Assembly: GCA_017506865.1 (NCBI GenBank)
Contig: JAFCMP010000036.1
Coordinates: 186,001-250,000 of the forward strand
Direction of reading: 5' to 3'
Source: Tribonema minus
Lineage: Eukaryota > Sar > Xanthophyceae > Tribonematales > Tribonemataceae
DNA length: 64,000 bases
In this document: piece by piece, positions 56,101-64,000 of the stretch
Layout of the letters: every line of letters starts with the position of its first letter
Position numbering within the stretch: position 1 is the first letter of the stretch
The notes under the pieces: model-generated
Database searches by the model: none
What the model was told of the DNA's origin: nothing
The model's input: only the letters and a program-made list of their open reading frames with translations
Translations under genes and position numbers: made by a program

Positions 56101-59100
56101 AAGTGTATCACCATTCCACTACGTCAAACGACAATGACGTAAAACAAATAACGTCGACTAGTCTGCACAATGGCAACGCACGTCTACATACGTACCTTCA
56201 ATCGAGCAGTTCCACGCAGCCCTACGGCGTGGGCGGCACCAACATCACAATAAGAACTTCTATATCACCACCCAATTATGTCAGACACAGTGATGCCGTG
56301 ACACAACGTCAACCAATGAGTGCGCGGCGGCGATGCGCATCCACATGCGTACCTTCCGTCCACAATAACCACGCAAAAAGAGAATGTCAACAATGTGTGC
56401 ACAACGACAACGCGCACCTACATACATACCTTCGATCGAGCAGTTCGACGCAGCCCTGTGGCGTGGGCGGCACGTGGAAGTCGAGCTCGTCAAAGGCCCA
56501 CGCGAGCCGCTTCGCGCCCTGCGCCGCGCGCCCCATGCTGAGCGCTGCCACATTTAGCGGGTGAAGGCCATCCACGTCCTGTGCCGCAGATTCGGGGGGG
56601 CAGGGGGGGGGGGGGGGAGGGGGGGAGCAAGGGTCAGAAGTCATGTGCAAATCGGAAAGGTCGTATGTCAATAGGAAGATGCAGACGGACTCAGAAAAGC
56701 ATTCCACACTGTGGAGGCTTGGTCTCATTGAGCGCTGCCGTGAGGAATCGTCGTCAATTGTGCTTGTGCTTCTCTAACACTTCAAGTAACGTCAGTGGTG
56801 AAGCAGGGTATGCGTAAACAAACACCAACACACGAACTCGTACGTAAGCAAAAGGAGAAGTGCCCCCTCCCCCTGTCCAAATCCTGCATAGATCCAGAGG
56901 CACTGCAAGGGGGGGAGTCACGCGCGAAGTTGAGAGTTGTACCTGCTCTGCAATGCATTTGTCAAGGAGACGGCGCAGACATACGCACACAAAGTCCCAA
57001 GCACACACTCGCATCAGCGCCGAACGGGGACTGCGCCAGAGGCTGCGCGACGCGCGGTCGTCTTCACGTCGCGCACATGCCACCAAGTGAGGCGGGCGCG
57101 ATGGCTGCATGTGCTGAGCGTTGTGGCTTTCTGCGTTGCCACGGCTCGCACTCGTGCAGTCCACATGCACTCATGCCCCCCTCCCCCCCCCCCTTCCCCT
57201 CAAAGAGCTGCTATTTGATAAAGCTGCCAGCTGCAGGCAGCGCCGCCGCCCCCTTCGCGGCGAGCGTTGCCGCCGCAGCAGACGCTGCGCCAACTGCTGA
57301 GCGTCATCAGCCGCGCCAGCAGCCATGCAGGCGCATGCCCTTGCGCACTCGCCACCTGCACGCCAATGTCATCTCAGGGTTAGAGTAAGGGTTAGGCCCT
57401 GACCCTGACTCTAACAAGCAGGGGAGCCCTAACCCTGACCCTAGGGAGCGTGTGTGCATACCCATCCCCAAGCATACCTCCGCCAGCGCCGCCGCCCTCG
57501 CAGGTCACGAGAAACAGAACGCCGCGGGCGCAGTCACACAGCGCATGTGCGTGCGTACAGCGTTGCGGCCGCGCGCGCCGCTTCTTCTGCGCATCCCCCG
57601 CTCAGGGTTAGGATTTGAACTGGATCAGAACTAGGGTTAGGGATAGGGGGACCCTGCGCCCCACCTTCTGCGGGTCGATGGCGTCCAGCACCGCGCGCGC
57701 TTAGGTTTAGGAATGGGAATTGGGCTTAGGATTAGGGCTAGGGAGACCCTATGCCCACCTTTTGCGGGTCAATGGCGTCCAGCACCGCGCGCGTAGGTTT
57801 AGGAATGGGGTGTAGGGTTGGGGTTAGGGGGACCTGCGCTCCACCTTTGGCAGGTCGACGGCGTACAAGTTTAGGAATGGGAATTGGGGTTAAGTCTAGG
57901 GTCAGGGTTAGGGCTAGACAGACCCTGTGCCCACCTTTTGCGGGTCGATGGCGTCCAGCACCGCGCGCTCGTCGATGTGCTTGGGCACCGGCAGCTGCAC
58001 GAGGACGCCGTGCACGTCGCGCCGCGCGTTGAACTCGCGTATGCGCCTGACGCGGCGCGGCAAGGGGGTAGGTATGAGAGGGGTAGGGTATGATGGCGGC
58101 GCGCATGGGGTGGGGGCGGGGCGGGGGGTAGGGTTGGGGGGGGTAGGGTAGGGTAAGGCGGCGGCGCGCGAGGGGCAGCGCATGTTAAACGAGGACGCCG
58201 TGCACGTCGCGCCGCGCATTGAACTCGCGTATGCGCCTGACAACGGCGGCACGGCGCGGCGAGGGGGTAGGGGTAAGGGCAAGGGGGCATGTAGGTATGA
58301 CGGCGGCGCGCATGGGGGGTAGGCTTGGGGGCAGGGTAGGGGTATGACTACGACGCACAAGGGGTAGGGCACAGGTTAAGCGGCGGCGCATCGTGGCGGC
58401 GCGCATGTATGGCGTGGCGAAAATCGAGCTTACTGAGATCAAGGGTTGAGAGCTGGGCGGGACGGGCTTCTGTCAGGTGTTGCTGAAAGCGATGGGCAGC
58501 AGAAAACAAGTGCCCGGCGTCCCATTGACGTACAGTGATGTGACGTACGTGTGCATAGTATGCACTGCATACATGTGTGACAAGCAGTGCCAGTGGCGTT
58601 GCGGTGCGCAGTGGCCGCAGCGGCGGAGCTGGGACACGCGCTTGCCACGATATGTTGCCACGATACGTTGATGGCAGGACTGAGCCGCGGAGCACGCCTC
58701 GTTGAACTGCACTTATTGCACTGAAAACTGCAATTTGTACAGAGGCCTGCCCTCGTTTTGTGCGGCAGCTGCAGGCTCTTGTACGCCCCTGTCACTGTAC
58801 TTGCAGGCAGCAGTTGCCTGCTGGTGATGATGGGGCCTGTGCCCTCAGTGATGAATGATCAGCCGCACAGCAACTGGGGTTGTGATCGAGACGCATAGTG
58901 GGCGTGCACTGATGAGCTAACTGCTCCACTTGATCAAATTCGACTGAAGGTCTGCTTGAACAATGGACTCCAGTTCAGCATGGAGACAGAGACAAACGGT
59001 TTGTCCGTCGTGCATGTTTTCCCTGCTTGTGTCCTATGTGCGCTGAGCGCCACATGTACCTGCTGGTTCTGCGTTCAGAAACACTTGTACTTCAGAAGAT

Positions 59101-60266
59101 ATGACTGCGCTGCCCTGAGAAAATGGCATCTGTGAACTTTCTTCAAGATGGCTTAGGGCTAGGGGTAGGGCTAGCAGGGTCGCCACAACGCATCTACTCA
59201 ATGACCGGTGCTGGCGAAATCACTAATGTGTTTTGATCAGATACATCCCGCCCAGCCAAAAGGCAAGCATACTTTCGTCGCAGCTAAACGCAACCTCTTG
59301 CCTGCGCACACGACTGTGCCACGCAGCTGGACAAAGAAGCTGCGCCAAACTGACAATACTCACTCACTCAACGACTCTCACAGTCACCGATCTGCACCGC
59401 ACTCACGTGATGAGCTCCTCCTGCGTGGTGTCCTCCGGCAGATCGCACCCAAAGCTCGCCACGCCTATCTCCTCGCACGCTTTCCGCTTCATGCGCACAT
59501 ATGTGGCGGAGTCCTTGCGCGCCCCTGACGGCACCATTTAGGGTTAGGGTTTGACTCAGGGACAAGTGCCTCATTACGTGAGAGTTGTTTATAGCAGAGT
59601 TGCGTCAACAGGTGCAGCCCTGCACGCCATGTACATGCACTGCCTTTTGCGCGCATGTACGCAAAAGCGAGGGCGATGACGAAGACTGGTTTTGGGCCTT
59701 TGTGACCTTAAGCAATGCATGCTCAGCAGGAGCAGATGTGCAAGGCACGCCTGCAAATATGGGGAGTAGCTAGCCACTTTCTAGCAGCAATGTATGCGAT
59801 GCAGTTGCAGCTGAAGACGATGCACATAGCCGATAGGCTTAACAGCAGCAAAGTTGAAGTTCTGCAAAAATCACCAGACGGCAGCATGCCAATGCGGCCA
59901 CGATGAATTCCTCGAGAATTCAGGCATCAAGGCAAATAGTCTCTAGGTACCCAGAATATAGTGGCAATGGAATTGTGCGATAACACGGTTGCCTAGGCCG
60001 GTCTCTTGCATACCAGGAGCGCAAGTTTTTCGTCACTGCGCTGTCGACATGTAATCAGTGTTTCTGTACTTTTGAGCAAGAAGCTGAACCGGTGGCACCA
60101 TCTCAAAAAGATTACGACGCCTTCGCGCAGTCTCACCTACTAGCACCACTGCCAACCCAGGGGTCACTTCATAGCGCGCTTTGAGCTGGGCCACTTGTTC
60201 CTTCAGCTCCTGCCTCACTGCAGCTGCGACTGCTTTGCCGTCTATGACCTCTGCTTCTGTCGCCAT
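53193..60266 (-). CDS. folD: Methylenetetrahydrofolate dehydrogenase/cyclohydrolase (FolD type)
   Basis: Seven exons: 60266-60137, 59524-59407, 58046-57935, 56578-56430, 55271-55136, 54444-54311 and 53463-53193, totalling 1,050 nt (349 residues), all phases agreeing. It converts 5,10-methylene-THF to 10-formyl-THF with NAD(P). Motifs: [35 protein letters not shown] with Tyr52 and the catalytic Lys56; [15 protein letters not shown] with Gln100; DVDGLHPLN at 121-129; the nucleotide-binding GRSNLVGIP at 183-191; VVIDVGIN; and [15 protein letters not shown] near 281-294. The start is fixed by the N-terminal IDGK; no targeting peptide precedes it, so a cytosolic enzyme is likely. A tail of about 45 Ala/Gly-rich residues after the last helix is unusual, as is a small insertion ([16 protein letters not shown]) in exon 4. 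Introns 3 to 6 are crowded with splice-junction echoes. Confidence 0.97.
53830..54135 (-). repeat. Donor-side echoes of FolD exon 6
   Basis: The exon end at 54311 (coding [16 protein letters not shown]) is copied as ATCGACGTCGGCATCAAC...GCGCAAGGCTGG/GTGAG ending at 54131. A weaker copy (GACATTGGCATCAGCAGCGT) lies near 53840-53885. Confidence 0.85.
54995..55800 (-). repeat. Acceptor- and donor-side echoes around FolD exon 5
   Basis: The acceptor side CAG/CGGCGTGCAGAT..CCGGCAAG starts at 55271 (real), 55452 and 55787 (shortest). The donor side CGCTCCACCGACG(T/C)GGAGGAG/GTGCGTG ends at 55136 (real) and 55002. One exon is therefore echoed on both flanks. Confidence 0.85.
56045..56365 (-). repeat. 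Donor-side echoes of FolD exon 4
   Basis: The exon end (56430; coding [22 protein letters not shown]) recurs with ends at 56353 (GGAAG/GTACGC), 56195 (CTGCTCGATTGAAG/GTACGT) and 56051 (CGGAAG/GATCGT, donor lost). Confidence 0.85.
57360..57480 (+). repeat. Interstitial telomere-like repeats in a FolD intron
   Basis: CAGGGTTAGAGTAAGGGTTAGG, then CCCTGACCCTGACTCTAA and CCCTAACCCTGACCCTAG. Both orientations occur side by side, forming a degenerate inverted arrangement. Confidence 0.8.
57655..57935 (-). repeat. Four-step donor ladder at FolD exon 3, 86-94 bp period
   Basis: Exon ends GACGCCAT(C/T)GACCCGCA(A/G)AAG/GTGGG lie at 57935 (real), 57845 (diverged, CCAAAG/GTGGAG), 57759 and 57665. CCCTAA-like and CCTAAACCTA bases follow each copy on the gene strand. 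Confidence 0.92.
58187..58262 (-). repeat. Acceptor-side echo of FolD exon 3
   Basis: On the minus strand TCAG/GCGCATACGCGAGTTCAA and the following GCGCGGCGCGACGTGCACGG are copied upstream of the real acceptor at 58046. The copied exon part stops after about 45 bases. Confidence 0.9.
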
Positions 60267-60634
60267 GGCTCGAATCAGCGCTGGTCGGGATAGGAAAGCT
60301 GTGGCAGGGAGCAGAGATACAACACAACAGGCACACTAGATCCTCTGTGTTCAGATCCACCCCTTGAACATCAACGTGCACATGACGAAGGTTCAACTCG
60401 GCTGCACTTGCTACAGCAGCAGCAGCACTTGCGGTAATACGATTTCCTACCTGTTTTGATGCCGTGACGAGCCAGCGCCATGCAGTGGGCGGCCAGCCGT
60501 GAGATCTCAAAATTCTGCAACATGATCCATCCGTGAGATGTCCCCCCTCGCCCCCCCAACTGTTTCAACTGTAGTAACGGCTGGTCTCGCTCATGCTTCA
60601 GTTGGGCCCCCCCAAGGATACGCGTTCATGAGGC
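60267..60634. promoter_or_regulatory. Divergent promoter region FolD / trypsin-like ORF
   Basis: 368 bp between opposite start codons. No specific element is recognised. Confidence 0.4.
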
Positions 60635-61348
60635 ATGGGGACGCAGGCTGTGCTGCAAAGGAGCTCGATTTTAGAAGCCCAGCGTCGAAGAGCCCCCTCT
60701 TCAGCGAATGCCGATGCTGTATGCTTGGTGACCTCTGCTGCATGCCAAGGCACAGGGTTTCTCGTCACATACGGGGGCAGAACATGCCTGGTGATGGGAC
60801 AGCACCTGTGCCAGACCCCAAGTGCGGCAGCAGCAGTGCTGGCCGAGGCCTGTCCTCGCGGGGGAGGCGCTGCTGTTGCTGTATGCCTGAACCCTCGCAA
60901 GCTCTTCTTAAGGACCACCGGCGACAGAGATTTGCCGATGGATCTGGCCATCTGCGCAGCAGCACCAGCCGTAGATGTACATGTCTGTACAGTGGGAGAG
61001 GAGTCGCTGAATGACATAGGCAAAGCCGAGCTCGTGCTGGTAGGATACAGCAATGGACCTCTGAAAAAGAGGTACCAAGTACGGGTGGAATCCTGCAGCC
61101 ATGGCTGGCTCACCTACAGCAGGCCCGTGCAGGACTGCCTACACGGCAGCCCGCTGTTCTCAGGTGATCACTGTTTCAATGATCATGTGTTGAAGACTGG
61201 ATACGCTCATCAGTGTGTTCTGTGTACCAAGAATCTTTGGCTCAGTGCCTTCTTGGCTGCACGAGAGCTGGGACTCCGAGGCGGTGGGGCGCTTCGTTCT
61301 TGCGTGGTCGTCATATTCGTGAGCCCTTGTGGTGCCATTAAAGTGTGA
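60635..61348 (+). CDS. Trypsin-like (chymotrypsin-fold) serine protease-like protein
   Basis: An intronless frame of 237 codons with non-repetitive composition, unusual here. It shows the skeleton of trypsin-like peptidases: GTGFLVTYGGRTCLVMGQH with His57, PMDLAICAA with Asp103, VLVGYSNG, and CLHGSPLF with Ser172. The usual G-x-S-G serine motif is replaced by H-G-S-P, so activity is uncertain. No signal peptide or membrane segment is seen. It may instead be the first exon of a longer gene, because TTC/GTGAGC at 61317 is a good donor. Its phase 0 does not directly fit the next plus-strand exon at 61833. Confidence 0.6.
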   Translation: MGTQAVLQRSSILEAQRRRAPSSANADAVCLVTSAACQGTGFLVTYGGRTCLVMGQHLCQTPSAAAAVLAEACPRGGGAAVAVCLNPRKLFLRTTGDRDLPMDLAICAAAPAVDVHVCTVGEESLNDIGKAELVLVGYSNGPLKKRYQVRVESCSHGWLTYSRPVQDCLHGSPLFSGDHCFNDHVLKTGYAHQCVLCTKNLWLSAFLAARELGLRGGGALRSCVVVIFVSPCGAIKV

Positions 61349-61542
61349 GCTTCAAGTAGAAATTATAATGTGCTACAGTCAGTCTGCCTCACAGCTGGAG
61401 TATTCGGACTCAACTCCTTGTTCATGTTCCGAATTTCAACCTGCGACGCACCTGGCTATGTACTCTGATTTGCCCTTGTGCAGCTGCTTGCACTTGCCGA
61501 ATGTGGATGATGTGTGTGTCGCTCATATATCTTCAAAGTGTG

Positions 61543-61767
61543 TTATTCCCTGTCTGGTGCTGCTTGGATGCATGAAGCAGCTGACACCAGGAGGCTCACT
61601 AACAGCGCAGTAGCTTTGCCAGGCCGTGGATCGGGGACATGCATAGCACGCAAGAGTCTTGCGTCGAGGGTCATCTCGACATCGATCTCAAAGGATTCGC
61701 GAAATGCCAACCGCATTGCCTCGTGCTGCGCCTTGCGGCACGCGCTAAAGCTGTAACTTTGGCAAAG
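61543..61767 (-). CDS. Possible terminal exon of an unidentified minus-strand gene
   Basis: After an acceptor-like TGTGTGCAG, 74 codons run to a stop without low-complexity sequence: LCQSYSFSACRKAQHEAMRL, RESFEIDVEMTLDARLL and so on. No upstream exon was found, and a plus-strand exon begins only 66 bp away. It may be a chance frame. Confidence 0.25.
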   Translation of the reverse strand, partial: LCQSYSFSACRKAQHEAMRLAFRESFEIDVEMTLDARLLRAMHVPDPRPGKATALLVSLLVSAASCIQAAPDRE

Positions 61768-61832
61768 CTGCACACACAATGCACACATGTGACGCTGAGC
61801 TGTGACATCCCACTTGTTGAGCGCTGCCGCAG

Positions 61833-63533
61833 CGGCCACCGGCGAGCTCGTGGCGGTGCACATTCAGACCGCGCTGAGCGGAGAAGCCGACCGCGCCGTG
61901 CTGGCCGCCCACCTGTTCCGCCAGACGCGCAGCCACTTTGCGCCGTACGCACCGCCCGCTTGCGCATTGGCAGCAGCACCGGACATGCAGGTAGCGCCAG
62001 CAAAGTTTTGCATATCGAGGTCGCAGTTGAGATGGCGACGATGATATGTGTCAGAGCTCATCATTGGTATGTCACGGCATTCTGCGCTGGACAAGGCTGC
62101 TGCACGCATGGCGTGATGTGCTGCTCGTCGTCCTGGCAGCGGCAGTTGGCATAGTGCAAACGTCTGCTTCAACCCCCATGCCTGAACCGTTTCTCTGTGC
62201 GGCTTGAGCGTGCTATACTCAATTCGACATGTTGCGAACCCGCTCGCACCTGATCGAAACCCATAAAATTCCCTATGAGACACCTCTGACATTGAGTATT
62301 TGTGTCGAATTTACGTTCCTGCGAGGGCTCGACACTCATTATGACCGTCGCTTGTCAGCATCTCCTCCTGTGTGGCAATGTACGGGTGTCTTCTCACATC
62401 CGCAATCTCGCCATTGCACGCACACGCATTCCGTTACAGGAAGCTGCGCCATACAGCGGCGACGCGACCGACCCCCCCTCCAGGGCCAGGTGGCTGCTGC
62501 TCTGCGGCGGCGGTGGTGGCGGCGGCGGCGCAGCGCCGCCGTGCCCAGACAACACGCCTGACAGCGCACTCGCCACCGCAGCCGGCACCGGTACTCCTCC
62601 AGCACTGTCCGGCAGCAATGGGAGCGAAGCGTGTGCGGGTGAGCAGCCGGCAGGAGCCACGGCAGCGACGCGCGACGCCGTCTTGCAGGTGCTGCTGAGC
62701 GGCGCTGCCTCTGTCGCGGATGTGTTGGAGTGGCTGGCGACGTGCGCTGGCGGCAGCGGCGGCAGCGGCGGCGGCGGCGGCGGCGGCAGCAGTGGCGGCA
62801 ACGGCGCCGCGGCGACACTGCTGGAGGAAGTGAGGGCTGCGCTGCCGCCGGACAGGTGAGGCACGGAGTGCGGAGCCGTGAGCTGCTCAGCACTGGATTA
62901 TTGCACGGTACTGGCGCGCCGTTTCACTGCGGTGAATCGCTATCTGTTGCAGCAGAGGAATGGAGGAGAATGTGGTGGTGGTATTGACAGAATCGGCGGT
63001 GGGTGTCTGTGGTGTGCTGCGTCGAGATTCTGGACCGCGGTGCTAGTCTAACCCTAACCCTAGCAGCGGATTTGTTGACAGGCCCGGGCATAGTCGGCAG
63101 CGGCTGGCCTGCAGCCACTGTCTTGTGCATTGAGGTGTCATGCTCCGCTCATGAAAGTCGCTGCTGGGTATAAACATGTCCTCAGCACGGTGCCTATCCT
63201 CTGGGCAAAATGACCGATAATACTTCACATGCTGGTGCAAGAAGTCAATTGTCAGTGTCGTTGAAGAGTATCGAAGCGCACGATGGTCGCGCCTGCTACT
63301 GGAGCTAGTAGGCTGCCTTGCAGGGCGAGTCTGCGCAGCAATTGAAGTTGCCGTTCACGCCCGCTTCACACCCTGATTGAAGTTGCGGTGTGCATGCATT
63401 GCAGGGCAAGCCTGCGCAGCGATCTGGACCTGCAGCTCGCCAGGTGGCGGCAGACAGATGCGGCGGCAGTGGCAGCTGCGCCAGCCACCGCGCGCGCCCG
63501 CGGCGGCGCGCGCGCAAGTGTCAAGATGTCCAG
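61833..63533 (+). CDS. Unknown Ala/Gly-rich protein, partial (both ends missing)
   Basis: Three exons fit in phase: 61833-61990, 62440-62855 and 63405-63533, and the last ends in a donor (CCAG/GTCAGA), so the gene runs past the window. Exon 1 reads TGELVAVHIQTALSGEADRA and HLFRQTRSHFAPYAPP. Exon 2 has EAAPYSGDATDPPSRARWLL, a Gly run, DAVLQVLLSGAASVADVLEW and a long Gly/Ser run. Exon 3 has SLRSDLDLQLARWRQTDAA. Helices broken by glycine linkers are apparent, but no family is recognised. The 5' exon is missing and would have to end in phase 1. Confidence 0.6.
63308..63340 (+). repeat. Acceptor-side echo of the exon at 63405
   Basis: GCCTTGCAGGGCGAGTCTGCGCAGCAATTG precedes the real CATTGCAGGGCAAGCCTGCGCAGCGATCTG by 91 bp. 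The spacer also repeats TTGAAGTTGC. Confidence 0.75.
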
Positions 63534-64000
63534 GTCAGAGGGCCAACAATGCTCGTATACGTCGTCTGTTGGGTGTTACGCATTGCCATGCTGTGCGTTG
63601 GCGCTGCCCTCACATTGTGTACCACCTGTCGCATTGACGCAAAGGCGGGGTGCCGTTACGCAGTCGGTGCCACCGTGCAGCATGACGTGTGTGGTCGCAC
63701 ATAAGCAGACTTATGTACACACTTGGAAAGGCAAAGAGCGGAAATGCTGCTGCAGTGGTGGAGCTACAAGCACCCCCCTTGCGCACACAGCCTCTTAGAT
63801 GTGGGATGAATGCCTGGCTCCAACTCTTTCAACCAGTGTGTCATCATAGTTTTTTTTTATTATTGTTAGGAACTGCCACAAGCTATCATTGCCATCCGTG
63901 AGTGTGAGCGCGGCGGCAGTCGCACCAAAGGCAGCATGGGTCATCAACGCAACCCACTTCAAGTGCAAGAGCTGCCTGTGACGCTCCGCATGATGCAGTG
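63534..64000. other. Intron or downstream sequence at the right edge
   Basis: No further exon can be supported before the window ends. Confidence 0.35.

Noticed and set aside
57655..58262. CRISPR-like array
   Set aside because: The repeats are exon-derived, the spacers are telomere-like and similar to each other, and the context is a eukaryotic intron.

Overview
This is a eukaryotic nuclear window: GC-rich, intron-dense, with GT-AG introns of about 60 to 1,800 bp and no bacterial gene layout. The gene models here were built by hand. I found exons by protein-family resemblance and kept a junction only where splice sites and codon phase agreed on both sides. Seven models close exactly (start ATG to stop, total length divisible by three). 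A fibrillin with an N-terminal signal peptide and an A-F-A motif at the cleavage site points to an alga with a complex red-lineage plastid (stramenopile, haptophyte or cryptophyte; xanthophyte- or brown-alga-like is only a guess). B9D2, a ciliary transition-zone protein, implies a flagellated stage. TTAGGG/CCCTAA stretches scattered through introns suggest a TTAGGG telomere.

Layout: an LRR protein, 5' truncated (+, 95-5619); an ankyrin-repeat protein (-, 11034-7314); a small TA-flanked inverted-repeat element and a long hairpin (11771-12541); a plastid fibrillin (-, 17138-13513); a signal-peptide thioredoxin (-, 20488-17749) divergent from a 20-exon RINT1/TIP20 vesicle-tethering gene (+, 20628-37815); a NudC-like CS-domain protein (-, 42289-38579, N-terminus missing); a small single-pass membrane protein (-, 44549-43486) divergent from an unknown disordered protein (+, from 44949); B9D2 (+, 48621-52243); the folate enzyme FolD/MTHFD (-, 60266-53193) divergent from a trypsin-like ORF (+, 60635-61348); and an unknown gene running off the right edge (+, from 61833). 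These are unrelated housekeeping functions, as expected for eukaryotic gene order.

The most unusual feature is structural. In most genes one or more exon-intron junctions are copied in tandem inside the adjacent intron. The copies carry the last 20-90 bases of the exon plus the start of the intron (donor side), or the end of the intron plus the start of the exon (acceptor side). They recur at roughly 60-240 bp, in 2 to 6 copies of graded decay, often with TTAGGG-like bases at or near copy junctions. I call them splice-junction echoes. A second oddity is that many 3' splice sites have a polypyrimidine tract that is an almost pure run of 10-30 cytosines.
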